A stretch of DNA of 30,213 nt from Sphingomonas sp. S-NIH.Pt15_0812 (GCF_003951315.1 NZ_QLJH01000037.1:1-30213), one strand, 5' to 3'; positions 9,011 through 18,592 are shown, counted from the first letter of the stretch. Program-made: numbers and translations. Notes: generated by a model not told the origin, from the sequence alone.

Positions 9011-11803
9011 TTAACGCGATGCGTCGGGCAGATAGTGGCTATAGAGCCAGCCGACGCCGATCAGGCTGAAGCCGAGCGCGGCGAACGAGGCAATCCGGGC
9101 CAGCCCGTCGAGCCCTGCGGCGTTGAACAGGAACACCTTGGCCACCGCGACCAGCATCAGCGCCAGGCTGGCGAAACGCCAGTCGCGCGCCTGCCGGCGG
9201 ATGCCGATCCCCAGAAACGCTCCCGCCAGCACCAGCGCCAGGATCGAGCGCGCGATCTGTTCGCCCGCGCCCGCGCCGGTCCAGAGCGGCATCGGCGCAT
9301 GGCTGACCTGGCGCAGCAGCGTGAAGGCGGCAACGACGATCACTCCCATCAGCGCGCCGTCACGCAGCCGGCCGATCCCAAGCACGACGCGAGGCACCGC
9401 CCACAGGACCGCCCCCATCACGCCATAGGACAGCGCCAGCCATGGCCCCGGCTGCTGGAGCACGACCAGCGGATTGAGCACCAGTCCTGTGAACCACAGG
9501 CCATGCGCCAGAGCGGCTGCCCCCAGCACCCTCGCCACGTCCCGCACACCGAACCGCCAGGCACCCACTGCGGCCAGCGCCAGCAGCGATTCCCATAGCG
9601 CATCCGCCATCATGGTACGCGCGGCGAAGCTCGCCGGACTATCGATCCCGACCGCATGCTGAAGCGCGACATGCACGGTGATGGCCAGCAGACCACCCCC
9701 CACACCGACCGCGACGCGGCGCACCTCGACCGGCTGTGGCAAGAGCCGGGCCGCGGCGAGCAGCGCGGCGCCAGGGCACGCCAGCCGCAGCGCTGCGTCG
9801 AGCAAGGCAGGCCAGTCGTAGGCGGGCACCATCACGCCGCCCGCCGCGATCGCCGCCAGGCGCACCCAGGCGACCAGGGGCATCAGCGACCAGCCGACCG
9901 CGACGCACGCCGCCGCAACACTCGCCGGCAGCACGGCGGCGCGACGCGTGACCGCCATTCCCGCCAGAAGCACCGCCGGAACGAGCGGGATCAGCACGAC
10001 CGGCAGCACCTGCGCCGCCGCGCCATAGCCGAGGGCCACCGCCGCCGGCTGGATCACCGCAGCGCGGAGCCCTCGCGCCCGCAGTGCCATCCCCGCCGCG
10101 ATGCAGGCCGGCACGATCCACGCCACGACATGGCCGCCCCCTGCCTCGCCGAACAGCCGGCCAATGCCTGCGTCGACCGCCAGGACCGCCAGCGTCGCGG
10201 CGCCAAGGCTCCACGCGGCGCGCTCGATCCGCCGGTCGCTCGCCCGATCGGCCAGCGTCATCATCCCGGCGCAGAGCACCGCCGCCACCGATGCCCACGC
10301 GTCCAACGGCAACAGCTGCACCGCCGCCAGCGCGATCATTCCCGCCGCGGTGATCGCCACCGTCGCGAAGCGCGCGTCATCGGCACGTCCACCCACCCGC
10401 CATCCTCGCGCCGCCACGCCGGCGGCCAGCGCCGCACCGAGCAGCGTCACGACGCCCGTATCTTGGAAGCGCAGCGCCGGCAGCACGCCGATCGCCACCG
10501 CGACCGCCGCCACCATCGGCGCATCGACCACGCGGGTATCGGTACGCCATACCCGCAGCGCAGCGGGCACGGCGTGGATCGCGACGAGCGCGACAAGCAG
10601 CGCCGCCATCTCCCAAACGCTCGGTGCCGGCCACGCGCAGGCGAGTAGGATCGCCACCCCCAGCGCCAGCGCGGGCAGATCGGCGAACACCGCTTCCCGC
10701 CGTGACAGCCACAGGATCGCGACCGAGATCAGCCCGAACACGCCCCAGTGCAACGGCGCGAACCCGCCCATTGCGACCAGGGCGGCAAGCTGCGCGCAGC
10801 CGAGCACGCTCGCCCCGGCCCGCAGCAGCGCGGCCCGGTCACCGGTCAGCAGCAGCGGCAGCGCGATGGCGAGCGCCAGCGTATAGGCACCGACCGACAG
10901 CGCCGCCGCAAGATCGAGTGCGCCGCCCAGGATCAGCATCGCGCCCCAGCCGAACCCGCCGACCAGTGCCAGCGCCCCCAGCCACCACCAGCGCTGTTGC
11001 CGCCCCAGCGCGCACAACCCGCCGACGGTGAGCGCGAGATACAGCGTCAGTAAAGGTATGTTTGGCGCACCGGCGCCAACCAGTGCCGGTGCCGCCAGAC
11101 CGCCGGCCAGCCCGAGCAGCGCACTCGGCGCCCCGAAGCGCATGGCCAGCGCCCCGGCCAGCACGGTCACCAGCGCCATCCCAACGAACGCCGTGCCCGG
11201 CCCGATCAGGTCGTACAGATGCACCGCCGCCAGCGTCACCGCATAGAGCGTGGCGATCCCCGCGCCCGCCAGCGCCTGCCGCACCCGCGGATCGCGCACC
11301 ACGGCATCGCGCCGCAACGCCACTTCCGCGCCGCCGATCAGTCCCGCGCCGAAGATCAGCCCGAAAACCACCCGCACCCACGGCGACAGCAGCCCCGCCT
11401 CGATCGAATAGCGGACGATCAGCACGCCCGCGACCGCCAGCGTCAGTCCGCCCGCCCAGATCGGCAGCCGCCGCCCGAACACATCCTCGAAGCGCGACGA
11501 CGGCGGTGACGTCTCGATCGTCGCCGAGTCCGCGATGTCTGCTTCCTTAGAGGGTTCGACAACCGGCGCCGGCGGCAAGGCGACCGCTTCCGCAATCGGC
11601 TCCACCCGTCGGTAGGCGCCGCGGTCCACCGCGAGGAACGGTTCAGGCGGGACGTAGACGGTTCGCGGCGCCTCCCCCGCTGCCGAGATCGGCGACGCTG
11701 TGGCGCCAGCCTCCAACATGTCCACGCGCTCGCGCAGCCGTCGCACCTCCTGCGAGAGCAACGCCAGAGCCACGGAACAGACGATCAACAGCAGCAGCGA
11801 CAT
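9011..11803 (-). CDS. DUF2339 polytopic membrane protein
   Basis: A 930-residue protein made almost entirely of hydrophobic segments. An N-terminal membrane helix (residues 1-16) is followed by a short charged coiled coil (SQEVRRLRERVDML, 17-30) and a variable linker. The conserved DUF2339 entry follows (LPIWAGGLTLAVAGVLIVRY, then GLLSPWVRVVFG and ALAGAGIATLYAVTLAA), with more than twenty predicted membrane segments. The function of the family is unknown; it is inner-membrane. The start at 11803 is chosen for GGAGG 6 nt upstream, although the frame is open to 11962. It is divergent from a TetR regulator across a 95-bp gap, so that regulator may control it. The acyltransferase fusion follows after 41 bp, suggesting one transcript for two membrane-lipid-related genes. 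Confidence 0.85.
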   Translation of the reverse strand: MSLLLLIVCSVALALLSQEVRRLRERVDMLEAGATASPISAAGEAPRTVYVPPEPFLAVDRGAYRRVEPIAEAVALPPAPVVEPSKEADIADSATIETSPPSSRFEDVFGRRLPIWAGGLTLAVAGVLIVRYSIEAGLLSPWVRVVFGLIFGAGLIGGAEVALRRDAVVRDPRVRQALAGAGIATLYAVTLAAVHLYDLIGPGTAFVGMALVTVLAGALAMRFGAPSALLGLAGGLAAPALVGAGAPNIPLLTLYLALTVGGLCALGRQQRWWWLGALALVGGFGWGAMLILGGALDLAAALSVGAYTLALAIALPLLLTGDRAALLRAGASVLGCAQLAALVAMGGFAPLHWGVFGLISVAILWLSRREAVFADLPALALGVAILLACAWPAPSVWEMAALLVALVAIHAVPAALRVWRTDTRVVDAPMVAAVAVAIGVLPALRFQDTGVVTLLGAALAAGVAARGWRVGGRADDARFATVAITAAGMIALAAVQLLPLDAWASVAAVLCAGMMTLADRASDRRIERAAWSLGAATLAVLAVDAGIGRLFGEAGGGHVVAWIVPACIAAGMALRARGLRAAVIQPAAVALGYGAAAQVLPVVLIPLVPAVLLAGMAVTRRAAVLPASVAAACVAVGWSLMPLVAWVRLAAIAAGGVMVPAYDWPALLDAALRLACPGAALLAAARLLPQPVEVRRVAVGVGGGLLAITVHVALQHAVGIDSPASFAARTMMADALWESLLALAAVGAWRFGVRDVARVLGAAALAHGLWFTGLVLNPLVVLQQPGPWLALSYGVMGAVLWAVPRVVLGIGRLRDGALMGVIVVAAFTLLRQVSHAPMPLWTGAGAGEQIARSILALVLAGAFLGIGIRRQARDWRFASLALMLVAVAKVFLFNAAGLDGLARIASFAALGFSLIGVGWLYSHYLPDASR

Positions 11804-11898
11804 CGCCGACCTCCTCGATTCGGCTAACGGTATCACAAATAAAGCACCGCTCAATATATATATTAGACAGTGCTCAATTCCAGGGTTATAGCCGCCGC
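11804..11898. promoter_or_regulatory. Divergent promoter/operator region between DUF2339 gene and tetR-type gene
   Basis: An AT-rich island in GC-rich DNA. For the rightward gene, TAGACA (11864-11869) and TATAGC (11887-11892) are 17 bp apart, which puts the transcript start at about 11899, the A of the ATG, so the mRNA would be leaderless; no Shine-Dalgarno precedes that ATG. A perfect 12-bp palindrome AATATATATATT (11853-11864) is flanked by AGCAC (11843-11847) and GTGCT (11870-11874), an inverted arrangement that could be the TetR operator. The assignment is inference from position and symmetry. Confidence 0.45.
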
Positions 11899-12513
11899 AT
11901 GGGACGCCGATCCGACCACAGCCGCGCCGAATTGGAGGAACTGATCCTGTCGACCGGATCAACGCTGATCGCAGAGGCGGGCCTTGCCGGCTTCTCGGCG
12001 CGCGAGGTGGCGCGGCGGATCGGCTATTCGATCGGCACGATCCACAACGTCTTCGGCACCGCCGACCGGCTGATTGCGGCGATCAACACGCGAAGTTTCG
12101 CGGACTGGGCGGTGTCGCTGGGCGAGCGGCTGGATGCTGTCGGTCCAGACGGCGACCGGATCGCGGCACTGGTCGATGGCTATTTCGGCTTCGCGCGCGC
12201 GCACCCACATCTCTGGACCGCGATCTTCGATCACCGCCTGCCCGCCGATGGCGGCCTGACCGAGGCGGACGAAACCGGCCGCGCCACGCTGACCCGCATC
12301 GTCGTCGAGGAGATCGCGCGCGCCGTCGGCTGCGACGTCGATGACGATATTGCCGCCCTGTCGCGCTCGCTCATCGCGACGGTCCATGGCCATTGCGCCT
12401 TCGCGATCAGTGGCGCCTGGGCCCTGATGGGCGAAGCAGCGCCGGAAGCAGCCGCGCTTGCGCGCGTGCGGGAGGCGCTGTCAGCACGAGCCTTGTGCAT
12501 TTCGGCTCTTTAA
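11899..12513 (+). CDS. TetR/AcrR family transcriptional regulator
   Basis: A 204-residue regulator. The helix-turn-helix lies at residues 32-53 (FSAREVARRIGYSIGTIHNVFG), the classical TetR position, followed by an all-helical ligand-binding domain of the WHG-containing kind (FARAHPHLWTAIFDHRL). Repressors of this family bind palindromic operators as dimers and release on ligand binding. The gene is divergent from the DUF2339-acyltransferase unit, so local control of that unit and of itself is the likely role. The ATG at 11899 has no ribosome binding site but sits where the predicted promoter would start the transcript. The ligand is unknown. Confidence 0.88.
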   Translation: MGRRSDHSRAELEELILSTGSTLIAEAGLAGFSAREVARRIGYSIGTIHNVFGTADRLIAAINTRSFADWAVSLGERLDAVGPDGDRIAALVDGYFGFARAHPHLWTAIFDHRLPADGGLTEADETGRATLTRIVVEEIARAVGCDVDDDIAALSRSLIATVHGHCAFAISGAWALMGEAAPEAAALARVREALSARALCISAL

Positions 12514-12616
12514 ACGTTGGGCGTTCTGCGTCCGCACCGGACCACTTTGAGATATTGGCTGTTAGCTGCTCTTTGATGACGCCGTTTAAAGCCTGGTCTT
12601 AACTCGGGTCCTATTC

Positions 12617-12677
12617 GACCCACATGCGGTCATTCGCGGTATTCTAAGCGCTTCCCGAAAGCTGCCGTTCGTACATG
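12617..12677 (+). repeat. Dispersed 61-nt intergenic repeat, copy 4 (degenerate)
   Basis: GACCCACATGCGGTCATTCG at the 5' end, AGCTGCCGTTCGTACATG at the 3' end. Lies in the 290-bp gap between the tetR-type gene and the antiporter gene; nothing else was recognised in that gap. Confidence 0.65.
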
Positions 12678-12803
12678 TTGCGCCGCGCCGCTTCGGCATG
12701 TGTCTTGGCCGGTCAGCGACACAAGCTTAGACGGTCAGCACGTTCATATTGATCGATCGGCCTTTTTACGCTTTCGTTACGTCATCGAAATGGGGGCAGC
12801 GAC

Positions 12804-14387
12804 ATGCATGCAGCGGCGGAGTTCGAGCTGATCATTGCGATGTTCCTGGCGATCGTTGGCCTCCATTACGTTGCCCGGCGACTCTCGCTCCCGCCCGCAG
12901 CGGCGCTGATCGTCGGTGGCGGCGCCGTGGCCTTCATCCCCGGCCTGCCCGCGGTCGCGATCGACCCCGAGCTGGTCCTCGTCCTCTTCCTGCCGCCGCT
13001 GCTGATGGACGGCGCCTGGTTCACCGCGATCGCGCCGTTCCGCCGCCACATGGCCGGCATCCTGTCGCTGGCGGTCGGTGCGGTGTTCTTCACCACTGCA
13101 GTCGTTGCGGTGGTCGCCAAGCTGCTGCTGCCGGCGCTGCCTTGGGCGGCCTGCGTCGCGCTCGGCGCTATCCTGTCGCCGCCCGATGCGGTGTCGGCGC
13201 GCGCGGTGCTTCAACAGGTCAGCCTGCCGCGCCGCCTGTCGACGCTGTTGGAAGGCGAGAGCCTGCTCAACGATGCCGCCGGGCTGGTCCTCTTCCGCTT
13301 TGCGGTGGCGGCGGTGCTGACCGGCAGCTTCAGCCTCGGTGCGGCGACCGGCACCTTCTTTCTGCTCGTCGTCGGCGGTATCGCGGTCGGCGCCGCCATT
13401 GGAGCATTGTGGATGTTGCTGCTGCGACGGCTCGGCGACGACACGCTGATGATCGCCGCGACGATGCTGGTGTGCTGGAGCGCCTATATCGCCGGCGAGC
13501 TGCTCCACGTGTCAGGCGTGATCGCCGTGGTGACCGCCGGCCTGACCTGTGGCTGGTTCCAGCACGTCGTGTTCAGCGCCAGCGTTCGGATCCGCGCGCT
13601 CGGCTTCTGGCAGGTGCTCGTCTTCCTCCTCGAGGCGGCGGTTTTCACGCTAATCGGACTATCGCTGCGCGGGATCCTCGACCGCGTCGGCGATCCGTCG
13701 CGCATCGTCGATACGATGGCGATCCCGGTCCTGCTGATCGTCATTGCCGTGATCGTCGCCCGCTTCGTATGGATATTCGCGACCGACGCAGTCGTTGGCG
13801 CTCTGCGCCGGATCGGCTTGGCGTCGGTGCGCCCGCTTGGTGGCCGCGCCGCGCTCGTCATGAGCTGGGCGGGGATGCGCGGCGTGGTGACGTTGGCGGT
13901 GGCCTTGTCGTTGCCGGCGGCCATGCCAGAGCGCGACCTGATGCTGGTCGCCGCCTTCGCGGTGATCCTGGTCACGGTATTGGTCCAGGGCACATCGCTC
14001 GGCTGGATGATCAAGCACGCGCGTCCGGCGGAGGATCCTGCCGCACTACCACCGCTCGACCTCCATGCCGCCGAGCATGCGATGTTCCGCGCGCAACTCT
14101 CGGCGGTCGAGCGCGAAGCCCATGACGCCAACGGAGAGATCGTCCATCCCCAGCTCCTCCGCCGCTATCGTACGCGCGCCGCCGCGGGCGAGGCATTCGA
14201 CGGCACCCCGGAAGAGCGCAACCAGGCGATTGCGCGCCATTTCGACGTCATCATAGCGGCGGTGGAAGCGGGGCGGGCCGAGCTGGTGCGGCTGCATCGC
14301 GCCGGCCAGATCGACGACGAGACGCTCCACGATCTAGAGCATGACCTCGACCTCGAGGAATTGGGCGCCGTCGCCGCCAAGGGTTGA
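12804..14387 (+). CDS. Na+/H+ antiporter, CPA1 (NhaP/NHE-like) family
   Basis: An inner-membrane cation/proton exchanger of 527 residues with about 12 membrane helices, followed by a hydrophilic C-terminal tail from about residue 410. The CPA1 ion-site motifs are visible: SPPDAVS (residues 125-131, D128) and EGESLLNDAAG (N156, D157), plus the discontinuous-helix segments LLHVSGVIAVVTAGL and SWAGMRGVVTLA. The tail is charged and helical, rich in Glu, Arg and His, and may sense pH or bind a partner. The ATG at 12804 follows GGGGG about 8 nt upstream. It stands alone on the plus strand, 53 bp before the reductase gene, which may be co-transcribed. Cation preference (Na+, K+ or Li+) cannot be read from the sequence. 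Confidence 0.92.
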   Translation: MHAAAEFELIIAMFLAIVGLHYVARRLSLPPAAALIVGGGAVAFIPGLPAVAIDPELVLVLFLPPLLMDGAWFTAIAPFRRHMAGILSLAVGAVFFTTAVVAVVAKLLLPALPWAACVALGAILSPPDAVSARAVLQQVSLPRRLSTLLEGESLLNDAAGLVLFRFAVAAVLTGSFSLGAATGTFFLLVVGGIAVGAAIGALWMLLLRRLGDDTLMIAATMLVCWSAYIAGELLHVSGVIAVVTAGLTCGWFQHVVFSASVRIRALGFWQVLVFLLEAAVFTLIGLSLRGILDRVGDPSRIVDTMAIPVLLIVIAVIVARFVWIFATDAVVGALRRIGLASVRPLGGRAALVMSWAGMRGVVTLAVALSLPAAMPERDLMLVAAFAVILVTVLVQGTSLGWMIKHARPAEDPAALPPLDLHAAEHAMFRAQLSAVEREAHDANGEIVHPQLLRRYRTRAAAGEAFDGTPEERNQAIARHFDVIIAAVEAGRAELVRLHRAGQIDDETLHDLEHDLDLEELGAVAAKG

Positions 14388-14440
14388 AGGCGGCGCGCGA
14401 CAGGCCGACGATAGGGCCGCCGCACTATGGGAGTAGCACG

Positions 14441-15031
14441 ATGGCCGACCGTATCCTGATCCTTTACGGCTCCTACCGATCCGATCGGCAGGGCATCCGG
14501 CTGGTCGATTACCTGATGCGCGCCTTTGCAGAGCGCGGCGCGGTGCCCGAGCTGATTGACGCCAAGGCGGTCGGGCTGCCGATGCTCGACCGCATGTACA
14601 AGGAATATCCGACGGGCGAGGCGCCGCCCGCGTTGGAGGAGCTCGCCACCAAGATCCGTGCGGCCGACGCCTTCGTGTTCGTCACGGGCGAGTATAATTG
14701 GGGCCAGCAGCCCGGCCTCAAGAACCTGACCGACCATTTCCTCGAGGAATGGTTTTGGCGCCCCGCCGGAATCGCCAGCTATTCCGCCGGGCGACTGGCG
14801 GGCGCGCACGCTAGCGTCGCCTGGCACGGCACCCTCACCGAGATGGGGATGGTTGTGATCTCCAGCTCACTCACCGTCGGAGGGATCGGTCGTGCGCTCG
14901 ACGAAACCGGAACGCCGACCGGCGATGGCGGCGCGGCTCTCGCCAAAGCCTTTCCCCGGTTCGCCGACGATCTGGCCTGGTGGGCCGAGGCGGCGCGGGA
15001 GCAACGCGCGCGTACGGCTCCGCCATACTGA
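14441..15031 (+). CDS. NADPH-dependent FMN reductase family protein (flavodoxin-like)
   Basis: A 196-residue flavodoxin-fold protein. The N-terminal strand and phosphate loop ILILYGSYRSDRQG (residues 5-18) bind FMN phosphate. The second flavin loop is TGEYNWGQQPGLKN (82-95), the pattern seen in NAD(P)H-dependent FMN or quinone/azo reductases. The last third (SSLTVGGIG) fits the family. It is cytosolic and transfers electrons from NADPH to flavin or small acceptors. The ATG at 14441 is chosen because GGGAG lies 8 nt upstream, and it sits 53 bp downstream of the antiporter gene. The specific acceptor is unknown. Confidence 0.88.
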   Translation: MADRILILYGSYRSDRQGIRLVDYLMRAFAERGAVPELIDAKAVGLPMLDRMYKEYPTGEAPPALEELATKIRAADAFVFVTGEYNWGQQPGLKNLTDHFLEEWFWRPAGIASYSAGRLAGAHASVAWHGTLTEMGMVVISSSLTVGGIGRALDETGTPTGDGGAALAKAFPRFADDLAWWAEAAREQRARTAPPY

Positions 15032-15038
15032 TCGCGAT

Positions 15039-15099
15039 GACCCATTTCCGGTCGTTCGTGGCCTCTTCCCCACTCCCCAACTTCGGCCACTCGTTCAGG
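15039..15099 (+). repeat. Dispersed 61-nt intergenic repeat, copy 5
   Basis: GACCCATTTCCGGTCGTTCG at the 5' end, AACTTCGGCCACTCGTTCAG at the 3' end. Close to the consensus. Lies in the 156-bp gap between the reductase and peptidase genes. Confidence 0.8.
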
Positions 15100-15187
15100 T
15101 CCTTGCTATAAGCATGTTGCGGTATTCGCTGGTGAGCGTCACCCACGCGTGGCACACGAACGTGCATCGCAGAACAAGGGGTTATCA

Positions 15188-17623
15188 ATGCGCGTCGGTG
15201 TCTGCCTGGTTGCTCTCCTCCTCGCCACCACCGCTGCCGCGCAGACGCCTGACACCGGCTACCACCGCGCGCCTGACGCCATCGCCAAAGTGCTTGAGAC
15301 GCCGCCAACTCCGGGCGTCGCGCTCAGCCCCGATCACCGCACCCTCGCGGTCCTCGACCGTGAGAACCTGCCGACGATCGCCAACCTCTCGAAGTCGATC
15401 CTGCGCCTCGGCGGCTACCGCATCGATCCTGTGACCAATGGCCAAGCCGAAGTCCGCGTCCAGTGGCTGAACGGTCTCAGCTTCAAAGACGTAGGAACCG
15501 GCCGAACGATCCGGGTCGCGTTACCGGCCGGAACGCGCTTTGCCTCGCCCGACTGGTCGCCCGACGGCGCTCGTCTCGCCTTTTACGTGCAGGAGGCAGA
15601 CGGCTTGTCGCTGTGGGTCGCCGAGCGCGACGGCACCGTCCGTACCATCGCGAAGGGGGCGAACGGCACTTTTGGGACCCCGTTTGTCTGGACGCCCGAC
15701 AGCAAGGCACTCATTGTCAACACCATCCCTGCCGGCCGCGGCGCGGCACCCGCAGCCCCGACGACGCCGACCGGCCCTATTGTCCAGGAAAGCGTCGGCC
15801 GCACCTCGGCTGCGCGCACCTACGAGGACCTGCTTGGCGACGCGCATGATGAGAAGCTGTTCGACTATTACTTCAGCGGCCAGCTTGTCCGCGTCGACCT
15901 CGACGGCACCGCACGGCCGATCGGCGCGCCCGGCCTCATTACCGACTTCAGCGTCTCGCCCGACGGCCGCTATCTGCTGACCGAGCGGCTGAAACGTCCG
16001 TACTCCTATCTGCTCCCCGCCGGCTTCTTCCCAACCGAAATCGCGGTATCAACGATCGACGGCTGGCCAGTGAAGACATTGGTCGACCGTCCACTCGCCG
16101 ACGACCTACCGGTCGACTTCGACGCGACGGTGAAGGGCCCGCGCGAGGCGACGTGGCGCTCCGACGCGCCGGCGACATTGGTCTGGGCGGAAGCACTCGA
16201 CGGCGGCAACCCCCGCGCCAAGCTGGCCTTCCACGACAAGGTGATGATGCAGGCCGCGCCCTTCGACGCCGCGCCGGTCGAACTCGTGCAGACGCCTGCC
16301 CGCTATGCGACGACGATGTGGGGTGACGATGGCTTTGCGATGGTCGTCGACCGCGAATGGCGGACGCGGACCGAGCATCGCCAGGCGGTCGCCCCTTCGC
16401 GGCCGGAGCAGGCGCGCATGCTCCTGACCCGCAACTATCAGGACCAGTACGGTGACCCCGGCCGCCCAATTCTCGAGGAGAATGCCGCCGGCAAGCCGGT
16501 CATGCGCTTCACTCCCGCGCACGACGGCATCTTCGTCACTGGCGAGGGCGCCACCAAGGGCGGTGCCTTTCCTTTCCTCGGCACGATGCCGCTCGCGGGT
16601 GGCGAGCAGACGCGGCTGTGGACGGCAAAGGCGCCTTATTTCGAGTCGGTGGTGGCGATGCTCGACGACATGGGCAAGCGCATCCTGACCCGCCGCGAGA
16701 GCGCCAAGGTCGCCCCCAATTACGTCATCCGCACCGTCAAGGGAGGCGGCGCTAAGCCGGTCACCGCCTTCCCCGATCCTGCGCCGGTGTTCGCGGAGAT
16801 TATCCAGCGTACGATCACCTACACACGCGCCGACGGTGTGCCGCTGTCGGGGACGCTCTACCTGCCCGCGGGCTACGACGCGAAGCGCGATGGCCCGCTC
16901 CCGACGCTGCTTTGGGCTTACCCGGCCGAATATACCGACGCCAAGATCGCTGGTCAGACGGTGGACCAGGGTAACCGCTTCGTTCGCCCGCGTGGGATCA
17001 GCCACTTGTTCCTCCTGACGCAGGGCTATGCCATCCTCGACAACCCAGCGATGCCGATCATCGGCGAGGGCGGAGCCGAGGCGAACGACACCTATGTCAA
17101 GCAGCTCCGCGAGGATGCGGAGGCCGCGGTGGATGCAGTGGCGAAACTGGGCGTCAGTGACCGGATGCGGATGGCGGTCGGCGGCCACAGCTACGGAGCG
17201 TTCATGACCGCCAACCTCTTGGCCCACACCAACCTGTTCCGCGCCGGCATCGCGCGCTCGGGCGCGTACAACCGTACGCTGACTCCCTTCGGCTTCCAGG
17301 CCGAGCAGCGCACCTACTGGCAGGCAACGCCGACCTATACCGAGATGTCGCCCTTCACCTACGCCGACCGGATAAAGGAGCCGATCCTCCTCATTCATGG
17401 CGGCGCTGACGACAACAGCGGTACCTTCCCGATCCAGTCGGAGCGGATGTACGCTGCCTTGAAGGGCAACGGTGCCACCGTCCGCTACGTCGTCCTCCCC
17501 AATGAGCCGCACGGCTACCGCGCGCTCGAGTCGACGGAGGAGACGCTCTGGCAGATGACCGACTGGCTCGACCGCTACGTCAAGCCGAAAACGCCTGTGT
17601 CGAAGCAGGCTGTGGAAGGCTGA
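15188..17623 (+). CDS. Exported S9 family serine peptidase (glutamyl-peptidase-like, S9D)
   Basis: An 811-residue secreted peptidase with an N-terminal beta-propeller and C-terminal alpha/beta-hydrolase domain. The signal peptide MRVGVCLVALLLATTAAAQ is evident. The catalytic triad is S668 in GGHSYGAFMTANLLAH, D741 in HGGADDNSGT and H775 in NEPHGY. The block around the Ser, including IARSGAYNRTLTPFGFQ and the downstream EMSPFTYADRIK, closely resembles the chloroplast glutamyl peptidase (CGEP) branch of S9, so cleavage after Glu in short peptides is a reasonable guess. The ATG at 15188 has AAGGGG 6-7 nt upstream; the frame is open from 15149. The gene is monocistronic, flanked by two dispersed repeats. 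Periplasmic location and peptide scavenging are inferred. Confidence 0.9.
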   Translation: MRVGVCLVALLLATTAAAQTPDTGYHRAPDAIAKVLETPPTPGVALSPDHRTLAVLDRENLPTIANLSKSILRLGGYRIDPVTNGQAEVRVQWLNGLSFKDVGTGRTIRVALPAGTRFASPDWSPDGARLAFYVQEADGLSLWVAERDGTVRTIAKGANGTFGTPFVWTPDSKALIVNTIPAGRGAAPAAPTTPTGPIVQESVGRTSAARTYEDLLGDAHDEKLFDYYFSGQLVRVDLDGTARPIGAPGLITDFSVSPDGRYLLTERLKRPYSYLLPAGFFPTEIAVSTIDGWPVKTLVDRPLADDLPVDFDATVKGPREATWRSDAPATLVWAEALDGGNPRAKLAFHDKVMMQAAPFDAAPVELVQTPARYATTMWGDDGFAMVVDREWRTRTEHRQAVAPSRPEQARMLLTRNYQDQYGDPGRPILEENAAGKPVMRFTPAHDGIFVTGEGATKGGAFPFLGTMPLAGGEQTRLWTAKAPYFESVVAMLDDMGKRILTRRESAKVAPNYVIRTVKGGGAKPVTAFPDPAPVFAEIIQRTITYTRADGVPLSGTLYLPAGYDAKRDGPLPTLLWAYPAEYTDAKIAGQTVDQGNRFVRPRGISHLFLLTQGYAILDNPAMPIIGEGGAEANDTYVKQLREDAEAAVDAVAKLGVSDRMRMAVGGHSYGAFMTANLLAHTNLFRAGIARSGAYNRTLTPFGFQAEQRTYWQATPTYTEMSPFTYADRIKEPILLIHGGADDNSGTFPIQSERMYAALKGNGATVRYVVLPNEPHGYRALESTEETLWQMTDWLDRYVKPKTPVSKQAVEG

Positions 17624-17652
17624 TCGATCCAAAGCAAAGCAGCGGCCTACAT

Positions 17653-17713
17653 GACCCACAACCGGTCACTCGGGACACCCTTCCGACATTCCAACTGCAG
17701 AAGCTCGTTCATC
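17653..17713 (+). repeat. Dispersed 61-nt intergenic repeat, copy 6
   Basis: GACCCACAACCGGTCACTCG at the 5' end, AACTGCAGAAGCTCGTTCATC at the 3' end. Lies between the convergent peptidase and secreted-protein genes. Confidence 0.7.
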
Positions 17714-17837
17714 AACGCTAATGATCAGCTTGCCAATCCTGACATTCACTGACCAATGTGATCGTTTCGGTTGATAGCGGCCGACTTTTCAGACGTTGTC
17801 CAACAAAGGCCACCGTCACGAGCGGCACGGCCGCGTT

Positions 17838-18323
17838 CTACTTAGTCACGTTCACCGTTATCGTATCCGATACTAGTTGGGCATAATGGACTGGCTCGGA
17901 TGGGAAATTGAAGAAGAATATCCGGGCTCTCACTCTGTATCGACCTGCTCCCGGGAAGATTGTTTTTGCGCGTTCGTGGGTGAAGACACGGTAAGGCGTT
18001 GCGACCGATACAGCGGTCAGCTCCTTTGCCTCCAAAGGAGGCGGGGGCGGTGAACCTACCATCGGCTCGGCAGGCGCCACTGGTCGCCCGTCTTCCGAGA
18101 TAACCTCAAACGCAATGCCCCGTGAGGGTTGCAGAAACGGTGATACGGCAAAGGTGTTGTCTTTGGCGGTAAGATCGACCTCAATGAGCGCCTCCCCCCG
18201 CATGGACAAGGTAGACGCATGCAACCGGACTTCGATCGGAGGCTTGTCCCCTGACCATGCCGCCTGAGCGGGAGGACTCCAGGTAGCCGCAGCCTGGAGG
18301 CCTATGAGCCAGAGCAATGCCAT
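17838..18323 (-). CDS. Secreted protein of unknown function
   Basis: A 161-residue protein with a signal peptide (MALLWLIGLQAAATWSPPAQ, cleavage probably after AQA at about residue 21). The mature part is rich in short beta-like segments (GEALIEVDLTAKDN, GRYRVRARIFFFNF) and has a run of five prolines (GSPPPPPLEA), suggesting a small periplasmic beta-sandwich. No catalytic motif or cysteine pair is visible and I do not recognise the family. ATG 18323 has AGGA about 10 nt upstream. The gene stands alone, divergent from the pemK-type gene and convergent with the peptidase gene; the context gives no clue to function. Confidence 0.75.
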   Translation of the reverse strand: MALLWLIGLQAAATWSPPAQAAWSGDKPPIEVRLHASTLSMRGEALIEVDLTAKDNTFAVSPFLQPSRGIAFEVISEDGRPVAPAEPMVGSPPPPPLEAKELTAVSVATPYRVFTHERAKTIFPGAGRYRVRARIFFFNFPSEPVHYAQLVSDTITVNVTK

Positions 18324-18452
18324 ACCGATTTTTTCCTATCCAACGGCACCATCAGAGCGCCTATGATCGAGTAAGTGGTCCTGGGTATGCCCCGCCAACC
18401 GGTCAAGCGGCAACATGGAGCGAGAGCGACCGCCCTGCCCTCCCGCCACGAC

Positions 18453-18513
18453 GACCCATTACCAGTCATTCAGACCGCCCCGCCCGCTTCCCAAGTTCGG
18501 CCATCTGTTCATG
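18453..18513 (+). repeat. Dispersed 61-nt intergenic repeat, copy 7
   Basis: GACCCATTACCAGTCATTC at the 5' end, AAGTTCGGCCATCTGTTCATG at the 3' end. Lies about 80 bp upstream of the pemK-type gene. Confidence 0.75.
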
Positions 18514-18592
18514 TTCCAAGCAGCGTCGACAGCTTGGCCGCCCGACCGAGGCGAGAGCTGGTGCCGCACCGAACGGCACGTTACCAGTGTCC

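Noticed and set aside
14871..15308. Minus-strand ORF of 145 codons containing LNEWPKLG
   Set aside because: Antisense of the reductase and peptidase genes passing through repeat copy 5.
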